Source of the DNA: Scrofimicrobium sp. R131
Lineage (GTDB): Bacteria > Actinomycetota > Actinomycetes > Actinomycetales > Actinomycetaceae
Assembly (NCBI RefSeq): GCF_040256745.1
Contig: NZ_CP138335.1
Coordinates: 806,001-870,000, forward strand
DNA length: 64,000 nt
Reading direction: 5' to 3'
Part shown: positions 23,041 through 30,909 of the stretch, piece after piece
How the letters are laid out: the number at the start of each line of letters is the position of its first letter
Numbering within the stretch: the stretch's first letter is position 1
Notes under the pieces: generated by a model
Told to the model about the DNA's origin: nothing
Databases searched by the model: none
Seen by the model: the letters and a program-made list of their open reading frames with translations, nothing else
Made by a program: the position numbers and the translations under genes

Positions 23041-24504
23041 ATGAGCGAGCAAACGCCGTCCCAGGGAAAGTCGAAGAACCGGCTGGTTCTCTTGGTGCTC
23101 ATCCTCGTCGGAGCTTTCGCTGCCACCGTGGTGATCACCGCCCTGCTGATGAACATCTTTGAGAAGAAGCAGGAGGGGGCCAAGACCTTCACCGAGGTGG
23201 TGGCCCTGGACGAAACCACGGTCGATCCCGCGATTTGGGGCAAGAACTTCCCCATTCAGTACGAGGCCTACAAGCGCACTGCCGAATACACTCCGTCCCA
23301 ACACTCGGGCGAAATGGTGCCCCACGACGTGGCCGGGGACCCGCGCACCGAGGTGAAGTCCTCCAAGATTGAAGAGGATCCCCGCCTGGTAACCATGTGG
23401 ACCGGTTACGCCTTCGCGACCGACTACCGCCACGCGCGCGGCCATGAGTACATGACCCTGGATCAGGAATTCACCCGACGCAACACCGAGTTCAAGCAAC
23501 CCGGTACCTGTGCCAACTGCCACGCTTCGATGCCGGCCGTTTACAAGGAGTTGGGCAATGGCGACGTGGATGCCGGCTTTGAAAAGATGGGCACGATGCC
23601 CCTGGGTGACCTGCTGGACATGACCGAGCACCCGGTGGCCTGCATCGACTGTCACGACCCGGCCACGATGGAACTGCGGATTACCCGGCCCGCCTTTGAA
23701 CGCGGCATTGCCGACCTGAAGGCCAGCGAGGGAATCGAGAACTACGACGTCAACCGCGACGCCACCCGTCAGGAGATGCGCTCCTACGTCTGTGCCCAGT
23801 GCCACGTCGAATACTACTTCGCCGGGGAGGACAAGGTCTTGACCTTCCCGTGGGCCAATGGGCTGGACCTGGATGACATCTGGGACTACTACCAGGAAGT
23901 CGGTCACGTTGACTGGGAGCACGGCACCACCGGCGCGAAGGTGCTGAAGGCGCAGCACCCCGAGTTCGACGTTTGGGCCCAGGGCGTCCATGCCGCCAAC
24001 GGTGTGAGCTGCGCTGACTGCCACATGAGCTACGAGCGAGTGGGGGCCGCCAAGGTCACCAACCACCACATCACCTCGCCGATGGCGGATCTGAATGCTT
24101 CCTGCGGTACCTGCCACACCGACACGGACGTCCTCGAAGAGCGGGTCACCACGATTCAGGACCGCTTCATCGAGTCCCGCGACCGGGCGATGGATGCGCT
24201 GGTCTCGCTGATTCACGACATTGAGGCCGCCCAGAAGAACGGCACTCCGGAAGCCAACATCAAGCTGGCTCAGGAATACCAGAATAAGGCGAGCTTCTAC
24301 GTGGACTACGTCTACTCGGAGAACTCCTACGGCTTCCACGCTCCTGACTACGAGCAGCGGATCCTCAGCCAGTCGCTGGACGCGGCCCGCAAGGGTCAGC
24401 TGGCACTGCGCGGGGCCACCGCCGAAGAGCTGTCGGCATCTGACATCACTACCAACAACCTGACCGCTTCCCTGCGGTCCGGCGGGGGGCAAAGTGGGCA
24501 CTGA
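23041..24504 (+). CDS. nrfA: Cytochrome c nitrite reductase catalytic subunit (ammonia-forming)
   Basis: 487 residues. NrfA reduces nitrite to ammonium with six electrons. It has an N-terminal membrane helix (about 14-37) instead of a cleaved signal, and five CXXCH heme sites: 157-161, 201-205, 251-255, 324-328, 355-359. The first, active-site heme motif is CANCH, not the CXXCK of E. coli; this CXXCH type is known in some NrfA clades. Active-site and calcium residues match: Glu257-Tyr258 in QCHVEYYF and Lys303, Gln305, His306 in KAQHPE. It overlaps the next gene by 11 bases. No CcmFH-type special lyase for CXXCK would be needed. Confidence 0.95.
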   Translation: MSEQTPSQGKSKNRLVLLVLILVGAFAATVVITALLMNIFEKKQEGAKTFTEVVALDETTVDPAIWGKNFPIQYEAYKRTAEYTPSQHSGEMVPHDVAGDPRTEVKSSKIEEDPRLVTMWTGYAFATDYRHARGHEYMTLDQEFTRRNTEFKQPGTCANCHASMPAVYKELGNGDVDAGFEKMGTMPLGDLLDMTEHPVACIDCHDPATMELRITRPAFERGIADLKASEGIENYDVNRDATRQEMRSYVCAQCHVEYYFAGEDKVLTFPWANGLDLDDIWDYYQEVGHVDWEHGTTGAKVLKAQHPEFDVWAQGVHAANGVSCADCHMSYERVGAAKVTNHHITSPMADLNASCGTCHTDTDVLEERVTTIQDRFIESRDRAMDALVSLIHDIEAAQKNGTPEANIKLAQEYQNKASFYVDYVYSENSYGFHAPDYEQRILSQSLDAARKGQLALRGATAEELSASDITTNNLTASLRSGGGQSGH

Positions 24505-25309
24505 TCCCACCGAAAATAAAGCAGCAATCCTGGAGTTCCTGGCCTACGCGCCCCCGGAGGTAAAGGCCTGGGCCCAGCGACAAGTAGAAATATTGGAAGG
24601 AACCGGTCCAGACGCTGTCCCGCCGACGGCTGACGAGGTAGTTGAGGCGGAGCTGGCCCCGGTCGGCTCGCCCGACCTCGAGTTGTCCGCCCCTGACTCG
24701 ACCAACCCGGATTCGGCCCACTCCGAACCGGATGTTGAAGACGGCATTGAGGACGAACCCGAGGACTTCTACAACGATATGGAGGGGGAGGACGACCTGC
24801 TGCACCGTCGTCCGAAGGCGGCCGTGCCCGCGGCCGTCCGCCCCGCCTCGTCCCACCGCTTCCCGGCGGCAGCCAAGTTTGCCCTGGGATTGGTGCTGGT
24901 CGTCGGCGTCGGGTTCGGCGTCTGGTTTGGTGGGCGCCCCTCCGGCACCGAGGAGCAGCTTCCCACGATGGGGGCCTCCCAGGGGGTCACCGAGGAGGAG
25001 GCGGCCGCCCGCGCTACCGAGTTGGAGGCTCTGATTGCCGCCAGCCCCGACGATGTCGATGCGCGCCTGGAACTGGGCGTCATCTACTTCAACCAGGCCA
25101 AGGTCAACGAGGCCAGTGAGCAGTGGCTGGCGGTAACCGAGTTGGATCCGGAGAACATCACCGCTTGGTACAACCTGGGGTTTGCCTACCTGTCCGACCC
25201 GGACCAGGCCGATCGGGCCCAGGAAGCCTGGCAGAAGGTGATCGACATCGATCCTGATTCCGACCTGGCCCAGACCATCTCGATGCATATGGACAGCGTT
25301 ATCGACTGA
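24494..25309 (+). CDS. TPR membrane protein of cytochrome c maturation (NrfG/CcmH-like)
   Basis: 271 residues. A short N-terminal segment (AILEFLAYAPPEVKAWAQRQVEIL), an acidic low-complexity stretch (residues 45-100), one membrane helix (about 126-143) and two or three TPR-like repeats (ELEALIAASPDDVDARLELGVIYF... WYNLGFAYL). TPR proteins of this type, such as NrfG and the CcmI part of CcmH, present apocytochrome c to the heme lyase. GTG 24494 lies inside the end of nrfA, and the TGA overlaps the ATG of ccdA, so it is translationally coupled on both sides. Assignment to cytochrome maturation is from context and architecture. Confidence 0.72.
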   Translation: MGTDPTENKAAILEFLAYAPPEVKAWAQRQVEILEGTGPDAVPPTADEVVEAELAPVGSPDLELSAPDSTNPDSAHSEPDVEDGIEDEPEDFYNDMEGEDDLLHRRPKAAVPAAVRPASSHRFPAAAKFALGLVLVVGVGFGVWFGGRPSGTEEQLPTMGASQGVTEEEAAARATELEALIAASPDDVDARLELGVIYFNQAKVNEASEQWLAVTELDPENITAWYNLGFAYLSDPDQADRAQEAWQKVIDIDPDSDLAQTISMHMDSVID

Positions 25310-26058
25310 TGGACGCAGTGTCTTTCCCCCTCGTCTTCCTGGCCGGGATCGTTTCGTTCGCCGCTCCCTGCTTCCTGCCGATCGTGCCCGTGTTCGTGGC
25401 CTATCTGGCGGGTCAGCCGGCGACGGTCCCGGTCGCTACCGGTTTCATCCGACCGGAGGATCGCCAGGTCCAGGCCCCGGTGGGCGGGGGCAAAGGGATG
25501 GCGCTGCGCAACTCGCTCGCTTTCGTCGCCGCTTTCTCCGCCGTCTTTATCGGCCTGTGGGGGCTGATCTCCCTGATCGGCTGGGTGGTTGGCGATTTCC
25601 GGCCGGCACTGCGGGTGGGAGGCGGAATCCTGCTGATCCTCCTGGGCCTCTACACCGGGGGGATCCTGAAACTCAGCTGGCTGGATCGCTCGATTGGCGG
25701 ACCCAAGCTGAAGGCGGGACAACCCACCATGGCTCGCTCCGCCCTGATGGGACTGGCCTTTGGCGCGGGCTGGTCGCCCTGCATTGGTCCGGTGCTGGGG
25801 GTGGTGCTGGGAATGGCGGTGACCACCGGCTCGGCCGGCCACGGCCTGGCCCTGCTGGTTGTCTACTGCCTGGGACTGGGACTTCCGTTCGTGCTGGTGG
25901 CCCTGGGGGTCGACCGGCTGACCGCGAAGCTGTCCTGGTTTAGCCGCCATTTCCGCGCGATTCAACTGATCAGTGCGGCCTTGTTGATGCTGATGGGGTT
26001 CTTGATGATCACCGACCTGTTGGCACCCTTGAGCGGGTTCTCTTGGGTAAATCTGTAG
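25309..26058 (+). CDS. ccdA: Cytochrome c biogenesis thiol transporter CcdA
   Basis: 249 residues, six predicted membrane helices. CcdA moves reducing equivalents from cytoplasmic thioredoxin across the membrane. The two conserved cysteines are visible in SFAAPCFLPIVPVF and GAGWSPCIGPVLG. Start ATG 25309 shares a base with the previous TGA (TGATG). Its partner is the extracytoplasmic thioredoxin at 28384-29001, which reduces apocytochrome cysteines before heme attachment. Confidence 0.93.
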   Translation: MDAVSFPLVFLAGIVSFAAPCFLPIVPVFVAYLAGQPATVPVATGFIRPEDRQVQAPVGGGKGMALRNSLAFVAAFSAVFIGLWGLISLIGWVVGDFRPALRVGGGILLILLGLYTGGILKLSWLDRSIGGPKLKAGQPTMARSALMGLAFGAGWSPCIGPVLGVVLGMAVTTGSAGHGLALLVVYCLGLGLPFVLVALGVDRLTAKLSWFSRHFRAIQLISAALLMLMGFLMITDLLAPLSGFSWVNL

Positions 26059-26071
26059 GAAGAGAGAGAAG

Positions 26072-27511
26072 ATGACTGAACCAGCCGGCCCCACGGTCCA
26101 AGTGGGAGAGGAGCAGCCCCGGGAGCACGAAGTTGCCGTCACCGAGGTGTTCCACTGGGTCTACCGTCTTTTCTACTCAAAGACGGTCGGCCTAATTCTG
26201 ATCCTGCTGATGGCGTTCTACGCCGTCTTTGGGTCCCTGATCATGCAGGCGCAGCCGGGGACTTTTGACGATCCGGCCGCCAAAGCCCAATTCCTGGCTC
26301 AGGCGCAGGAAGTTTACGGCGGGTGGACTTCGATCCTGAACGCCGTCGGGTTCTTCCACATCTTTACTTCGGTGGGGTTCTACGTCATCGTCTCGCTGTT
26401 GGCGCTGAGCATCATTGCCTGCACCGTGCACCGGATCCCCGAGTTGTGGAAGCGCTACCGGGAGCCGCGCGTGCACGTGGCTGCCCGCTTCTTTGCCAAG
26501 GCGCGTTACCGCGGCACCGTGCCAACCACCGCCTCGTCCACCGAGACGCTCGAAGCGGCCCGGCGCGTGCTGAGACGCAACCGCTTCCGCTACCTGGAGG
26601 ACCCGCGCGAGCCGGGCGTGGCCGCCTACGCGGACCGCTACGCCTGGAGCGGGATCGGGACCGTCATCGCTCACCTCAGCTTCATCCTGATTCTGGCCGC
26701 CTTCGTCATCAGCTCGACCTGGGGGATTGAAGAGGACATGGCCGTGCCCGTGGGCGGCTCCGTTCCGGTGGGACACGGGACCGACCTGAGCGTGCAGGCG
26801 CTCTCGTTCAAAGACAGCTACACCGAGACGGGCCGGCCCGCCGACTACGTCTCTGTGATTCAGATTCTCGACGGGGATGAAGTGCTGGCCGAGCAGGAAG
26901 TTCGGGTCAACTCGCCCCTGGACTACGGCGGTTTCCGCTTCCACCAGTCTTCGTTCGGCATCGCTGCTGACGTGAGCATTGCCGATGCAAGCGGAGAGAC
27001 CCTCTTCTCCGGCTCGGTCCCGCTGAAGTGGACCTCCAACGACGGGCAGAAGGCTGTCGGGCGAGTCGACTTGGAGGGACTGGAAGTCGTGGTTGTCACC
27101 CCGGCCTCCGGGGCGGTCGACTCCGGGATTCCGGTCGGCACGGCCGTGTTTGAGGTGTACCAGGCCGAGGCGGAGGAGCCGCTGGGAGTGGTGGGCGTGA
27201 CCCAGGGCGAGAGCGAGACGGTTGAGGGATACACCGTTTCCTTCGAGCGGGAACGCCAGTACACCGGGATCCGGATGCGGCAGGACCCCGGCGCCCCCTG
27301 GATGTGGGTTGGGTCCATCCTGCTGGTGGTCGGCATGAGCATCACCTTCATGTTCCCCTACCGGCGCCTGTGGTTGCGCCACGAAGAGGGCGAGCTTCTG
27401 TTCGGCGCGGTTTCCCGCCTCGACTACTCCTACCAGCGAATGTTCGAAAAACTAGTGGCCGAAGTGGACCAGGAACTTGGTTCGGCCAGCAGAGAGGAAA
27501 ACCATGGATAG
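26072..27511 (+). CDS. resB: Cytochrome c biogenesis protein ResB/Ccs1
   Basis: 479 residues. System II heme-lyase subunit with the ResB domain: TM helices near residues 34-56, 95-120 and 190-215, and a final one near 410-430 (PWMWVGSILLVVGMSITFMFPYRRLW). A large extracytoplasmic domain lies before the last TM (LDYGGFRFHQSSFGIAADVSI is the conserved YGGFRFHQSSFG segment). ATG 26072 has GGAAGAGAGAG upstream. The gene overlaps ccsA by 8 bases. With CcsA it forms the complex that exports heme and attaches it to CXXCH. Confidence 0.94.
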   Translation: MTEPAGPTVQVGEEQPREHEVAVTEVFHWVYRLFYSKTVGLILILLMAFYAVFGSLIMQAQPGTFDDPAAKAQFLAQAQEVYGGWTSILNAVGFFHIFTSVGFYVIVSLLALSIIACTVHRIPELWKRYREPRVHVAARFFAKARYRGTVPTTASSTETLEAARRVLRRNRFRYLEDPREPGVAAYADRYAWSGIGTVIAHLSFILILAAFVISSTWGIEEDMAVPVGGSVPVGHGTDLSVQALSFKDSYTETGRPADYVSVIQILDGDEVLAEQEVRVNSPLDYGGFRFHQSSFGIAADVSIADASGETLFSGSVPLKWTSNDGQKAVGRVDLEGLEVVVVTPASGAVDSGIPVGTAVFEVYQAEAEEPLGVVGVTQGESETVEGYTVSFERERQYTGIRMRQDPGAPWMWVGSILLVVGMSITFMFPYRRLWLRHEEGELLFGAVSRLDYSYQRMFEKLVAEVDQELGSASREENHG

Positions 27512-28391
27512 CATTTTGGTCGTGGCCGAGTACATCCTGACCGCGGCACTCGTGTTCGTGGTGCTGGCGCTGGTGTGTGACCTGGTAGTGGTGACCACCA
27601 AGCGTGCCAAGCAGCCTGAGAAGGTAGCGGTCGGTGCGACCGTCACCTCGCAGGTCGGCACCTACGAACGGCAGAAACTGCCGACCGGATTGGCGCTGTA
27701 CGCCACCGGCTTCACCTTCATTTCCTTCATCCTGACCCTGGCCTACCTGGTGATCCGGATGACCCAGACCGGCTACGGCCCGTTCTCAAATCAGCACGAG
27801 TTCGCCGTCTCCTTCGTGCTGGGGATCCTGGGTGCCTACCTGGTGGCCGAGTACCTGTGGCGGGTTCGGATCCTGTCGCTGATGGTGCTCCCGGTGGCCG
27901 CCGCGCTGCTGCTCTACTCGATGACGCTGGACACCACCGTGCAGCCGCTCATCCCCGCCCTGCAGAACAACCTGCTGCTCACCCTGCACGTTGGCTTCGC
28001 GATTGCGGCCTACGGCGCGGCTGCAGTTTCGTTCGGCGCTGCCGTCCTGTACCTGATCTACCCGAACCTGAAGATCCGTCGCCTCCCCCCGCGGGACCTG
28101 TTCGACGACATTGGCTACAAGGCCGCGACGGTGACCTTCCCGATGCTGACCATCATGATTGTGCTGGGTGCCGTCTGGGCCAACACCGCCTGGGGCCGGT
28201 ACTGGGGTTGGGATCCGAAGGAGACCGCCGCGCTGGTAACCTGGCTGATCTACGGGGCCTACCTGCATGCCCGCGTCACCCGCGGCTGGCAGGGCAAGCG
28301 CAGTGCCTGGCTGCTGATCATCGGTTTCGCGGCCGTGCTGTTTGCCTACTTTGGGAACCACTTCTTTGGCGGTCTGCACTCGTATGCCTGA
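27504..28391 (+). CDS. ccsA: Cytochrome c biogenesis protein CcsA (heme handling)
   Basis: 295 residues, about eight membrane helices. The heme-binding WWD motif is WGRYWGWDPKETAALVTWL, and the conserved His residues lie nearby (LHVGFAIAAYG, YLHARVTRGW, GNHFFGGLHSY). It forms the system II cytochrome c synthetase with ResB. ATG 27504 overlaps the resB end by 8 bases (ATGGATAG) and has AGAGAGG upstream. The 3' end overlaps the thioredoxin gene by 8 bases, again showing translational coupling. Confidence 0.95.
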   Translation: MDSILVVAEYILTAALVFVVLALVCDLVVVTTKRAKQPEKVAVGATVTSQVGTYERQKLPTGLALYATGFTFISFILTLAYLVIRMTQTGYGPFSNQHEFAVSFVLGILGAYLVAEYLWRVRILSLMVLPVAAALLLYSMTLDTTVQPLIPALQNNLLLTLHVGFAIAAYGAAAVSFGAAVLYLIYPNLKIRRLPPRDLFDDIGYKAATVTFPMLTIMIVLGAVWANTAWGRYWGWDPKETAALVTWLIYGAYLHARVTRGWQGKRSAWLLIIGFAAVLFAYFGNHFFGGLHSYA

Positions 28392-29001
28392 GAAACGTGC
28401 CTTTAGAGAGACCCCGCTCGGCAACATTGTCATTCTGGCGGTCGTCACCCTGATAGTTTTGGCCGGCATCTGGCTGGTGGGTAGCTGGCGGGACGGGGGT
28501 GCGTCAGCTGCGGCCGAGTCGGGGGACACCACCGGCGTGTCCGAGGTGGACGTGCCCGACAGTGGCCAGCCCGCCCCGGAAGTGGGGCAGCCGGCCCCGG
28601 CCTTCACCGCGCGGACCACCGGCGGCGACACCTTCGAGGTGGGCGAACCGGGCCAGCCCACCTGGTTGATCTTCAACGCCACCTGGTGCTCCAACTGTCG
28701 GGCGGAAGTTCCCGACATTCAGGAGGTTTATCAGCAGGTGGGGGACCGGGCTCAGATCATCTCGGTCTACGTCTCTGACACCCCAAGCGCCGTGTTGGAT
28801 TACAGCGCCAAGCTGAACCTGACCTACCCGCAGGTGATCGACAGCGGCAACAAGATCGCCTCCCTGTACCGAGTGATGGGCTTGCCCACCCACTACTTCC
28901 TCGATGCGGATGGAAACATCCACAGCGTGGAGGTGGGGACGCTGGGACAGGCCCAGGTCTTGGCGAAGCTAGCCGAGCTGGGCGTGCAGGTCGGCGGGTA
29001 G
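28384..29001 (+). CDS. Membrane-anchored thioredoxin-like protein (TlpA/ResA type)
   Basis: 205 residues. One N-terminal TM helix (about 13-33), a linker, and a thioredoxin fold with active site WCSNC (Cys102, Cys105), cis-Pro in MGLPTHYFLD. Such proteins reduce the CXXCH cysteines of apocytochrome c outside the membrane, using electrons from CcdA. ATG 28384 overlaps the ccsA end (ATGCCTGA). It is the last gene of the nrf run. The stop codon lies within the first unit of a 12-bp tandem repeat. Confidence 0.9.
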   Translation: MPEKRAFRETPLGNIVILAVVTLIVLAGIWLVGSWRDGGASAAAESGDTTGVSEVDVPDSGQPAPEVGQPAPAFTARTTGGDTFEVGEPGQPTWLIFNATWCSNCRAEVPDIQEVYQQVGDRAQIISVYVSDTPSAVLDYSAKLNLTYPQVIDSGNKIASLYRVMGLPTHYFLDADGNIHSVEVGTLGQAQVLAKLAELGVQVGG

Positions 29002-29025
29002 TTCGGCGGGTAGTTCGGCAGGTGG
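28990..29025. repeat. 12-bp tandem repeat, three copies, at the end of the thioredoxin gene
   Basis: Units like TTCGGCGGGTAG run at 28990-29001 (first base G), 29002-29013 and 29014-29025 (two changes), with a partial fourth. The first unit carries the TAG stop. Copy number change would not alter the frame. Confidence 0.6.
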
Positions 29026-29035
29026 TTCGGCCAAT

Positions 29036-29063
29036 TTGGTCGACGCCGAAATTTCTGTATCAT
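29036..29063 (+). promoter_or_regulatory. Promoter of tRNA-Gly
   Basis: TTGGTC (29036-29041), 16-base spacer, TATCAT (29058-29063). A small stem TCTTGC-CCCG-GCAAGA (29074-29089) lies in the 5' leader just before the tRNA. Confidence 0.5.
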
Positions 29064-29093
29064 TAGGAGGTGTTCTTGCCCCGGCAAGACGCC

Positions 29094-29167
29094 GCGAGTG
29101 TAGCTCAATGGTAGAGCCTCTGCCTTCCAAGCAGATGGTGCGGGTTCGATTCCCGTCACTCGCTCCA
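29094..29167 (+). tRNA. tRNA-Gly (TCC)
   Basis: Acceptor GCGAGTG (29094-29100) pairs with CACTCGC (29157-29163); anticodon stem CTGCC.. with loop CTTCCAA gives TCC; T-arm GCGGGTTCGATTCCCGT. CCA is encoded at 29165-29167. Confidence 0.95.
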
Positions 29168-29282
29168 CTGGCCGTTTGAAGCAAAAGTCGGCTTTCCATT
29201 CAACCAATCGTGATCGGCGGAGTCGTCCATTTGCGCCTTGGTTTAGCTTTTCAGGTAAAACGCGGCCTCTACTGGGAGCCGG

Positions 29283-30662
29283 TCATTTTCCCGAGCCGGC
29301 TTTCACTTGTTTGCGTGCCGTTCGGCGGGCCCGGCGCAGGTCAGTTCGCTGGTCTGCCCACTCGGTCACCGAGGGGGAGGTCAGGGCCATCAGCAGCGGC
29401 ACCGCCATCATCACCGACAGCAGGTACTGGTCGAACTCGGGGCTGCTGCCAAGTCGCCACCAGGTGACGAAGGCCGGGACAATGGTGAGGGTGGCGGCGG
29501 CCATCAGGAAGAGCCGGGCCGGCCGAAACCCATCCCACATCAGGGCAGCCAACCCGGCAAACACCGCGGCGCCCAGCAGGTAGCTGACCACGTAGGTGCG
29601 GACGATCTGATCCGGGGTAGCAGCAGCCAGTAGCCCCTGGTCGGGGAGCAACTTGGTGACGGCCCCCGCGTATGAGCCCGAGTCGCGCAGGGCCAGGACG
29701 GACCAGGCCACCATTCCCCCGATCTGCAACAAAATCAGCAGCATGGCGACGTAAATCGGGATTGGCCGCTCTGCCCGCAAGAACTCTTTGGCGTCATCCA
29801 GGTGGGAGGGGAGGTGGGTGGGCTCCGCCGGCTTGGAGGCCGGGACTGGGCGCAGATCCACGATCGGCAGGGCCCCGTCGGTCTTGATCGAGTCGCCGCC
29901 GCCGTTGCGGGAGTGATAGGCGGTGGAAAAGTCGGCCAGAACCCGGACTTTCACCTCCGGATTTGCATCCTGCAGAGTCTGGACCACGTGGTCGCGTTCC
30001 TGATCCGTGTTCTCGGCAATCTTGTGCGTCACCTGCAGGGTGAAGAGTGACAGCCCGACCGACTTGTCATAGGTGGCCGCCCCGAGCCAACCGACCCGGG
30101 TCCCGCCGGGTAGCGGCCATGCTGGGGGACACTGCCAGAACCGGATGTGGTGGCGCTGAGCCGGGTTCCCCTCGACCTCCTGTTGAAAGGCTAGGTCCTG
30201 CTGCCGGTTGAACAGCAGGAGTGGGCTGACCGGGGCCTGCGGGTAGGACTTCCGCGTCAGCGTGGACAGAGCGATGCCCAGGGAGGTTCGCAGGGTGATC
30301 GGGTCGGCCTTCACCCACCCGGCCCGGTGCATTGCGGCCTCCACCTGCGCTTCAGTGCCGTGAAAGGCCAGATTGACGGGGTCGCCCAGCAGTCCCTCGG
30401 TGGTGCGGGCGCGGCCGATGAAGTAGTCCGGGACATACAGGGTGGTGAGGACCCGGTGAATCCGGGGGAGCAGCAGGTAGGCCAGCGTGGCCCACAGGAG
30501 GATCAACCAGGCGAACACGGTCCAGTGAAACGAGTGAATGTTGGACAGCGAGACGACGAACAGCCAGCAGGAGGCGGCGGTGGCCAGCAGGAAGAATGCG
30601 CCGTCGGCGGCGGCGTTGAGCCGTTCCCAGCGGTGGGAAGTTCGGTGGATCGGTCGTGCCAT
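29283..30662 (-). CDS. Membrane protein with LssY C-terminal domain
   Basis: 459 residues. N-terminal two TM helices (about 20-75), an LssY-C-type extracytoplasmic or cytoplasmic domain (HRAGWVKADPITLRTSLGIA, NRQQDLAFQQEVEGNPAQRHHIRFW, then YDKSVGLSLFTLQVTHKI), and four further TM helices in the C-terminal half. ATG 30662 is chosen for GGGGAGG five bases upstream; the frame is open further to 30797. LssY relates to a Legionella secretion-locus protein; biochemical function unknown. The gene stands alone on the minus strand between tRNA-Gly and tig. Bases 29168-29282 hold no gene that I can see. Confidence 0.8.
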   Translation of the reverse strand: MARPIHRTSHRWERLNAAADGAFFLLATAASCWLFVVSLSNIHSFHWTVFAWLILLWATLAYLLLPRIHRVLTTLYVPDYFIGRARTTEGLLGDPVNLAFHGTEAQVEAAMHRAGWVKADPITLRTSLGIALSTLTRKSYPQAPVSPLLLFNRQQDLAFQQEVEGNPAQRHHIRFWQCPPAWPLPGGTRVGWLGAATYDKSVGLSLFTLQVTHKIAENTDQERDHVVQTLQDANPEVKVRVLADFSTAYHSRNGGGDSIKTDGALPIVDLRPVPASKPAEPTHLPSHLDDAKEFLRAERPIPIYVAMLLILLQIGGMVAWSVLALRDSGSYAGAVTKLLPDQGLLAAATPDQIVRTYVVSYLLGAAVFAGLAALMWDGFRPARLFLMAAATLTIVPAFVTWWRLGSSPEFDQYLLSVMMAVPLLMALTSPSVTEWADQRTDLRRARRTARKQVKAGSGK

Positions 30663-30817
30663 GGTGCCTCCCCGCGGTCCAATTGAGGCCAGTATGGCAT
30701 GCGGGAGCAGCCCCGGCTCGCGCTGGGCCGGCTCGCCACCCAAGCAAGGGGTTCCGGGCCACGCCACCTCCCGGCCCCGGCTCGGGAGCAATCTCACGAA
30801 GACGGCTCACATCACTA

Positions 30818-30847
30818 TTAACCAACTGGGCGGGCGTCCCGTAAACT
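30818..30847 (+). promoter_or_regulatory. Probable tig promoter
   Basis: TTAACC (30818-30823), 18-base spacer, TAAACT (30842-30847). Leader of about 56 bases to the tig start. Confidence 0.35.
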
Positions 30848-30909
30848 AGAGGACAGTGTCTGCATCCGCGGACTGCCCTAATTATCGAACTAGCTGGGAG
30901 ACTAACCCC

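Noticed and set aside
22960-24510. 516-codon open frame antisense to nrfA
   Set aside because: Shadow of nrfA codon bias; no recognisable domain.
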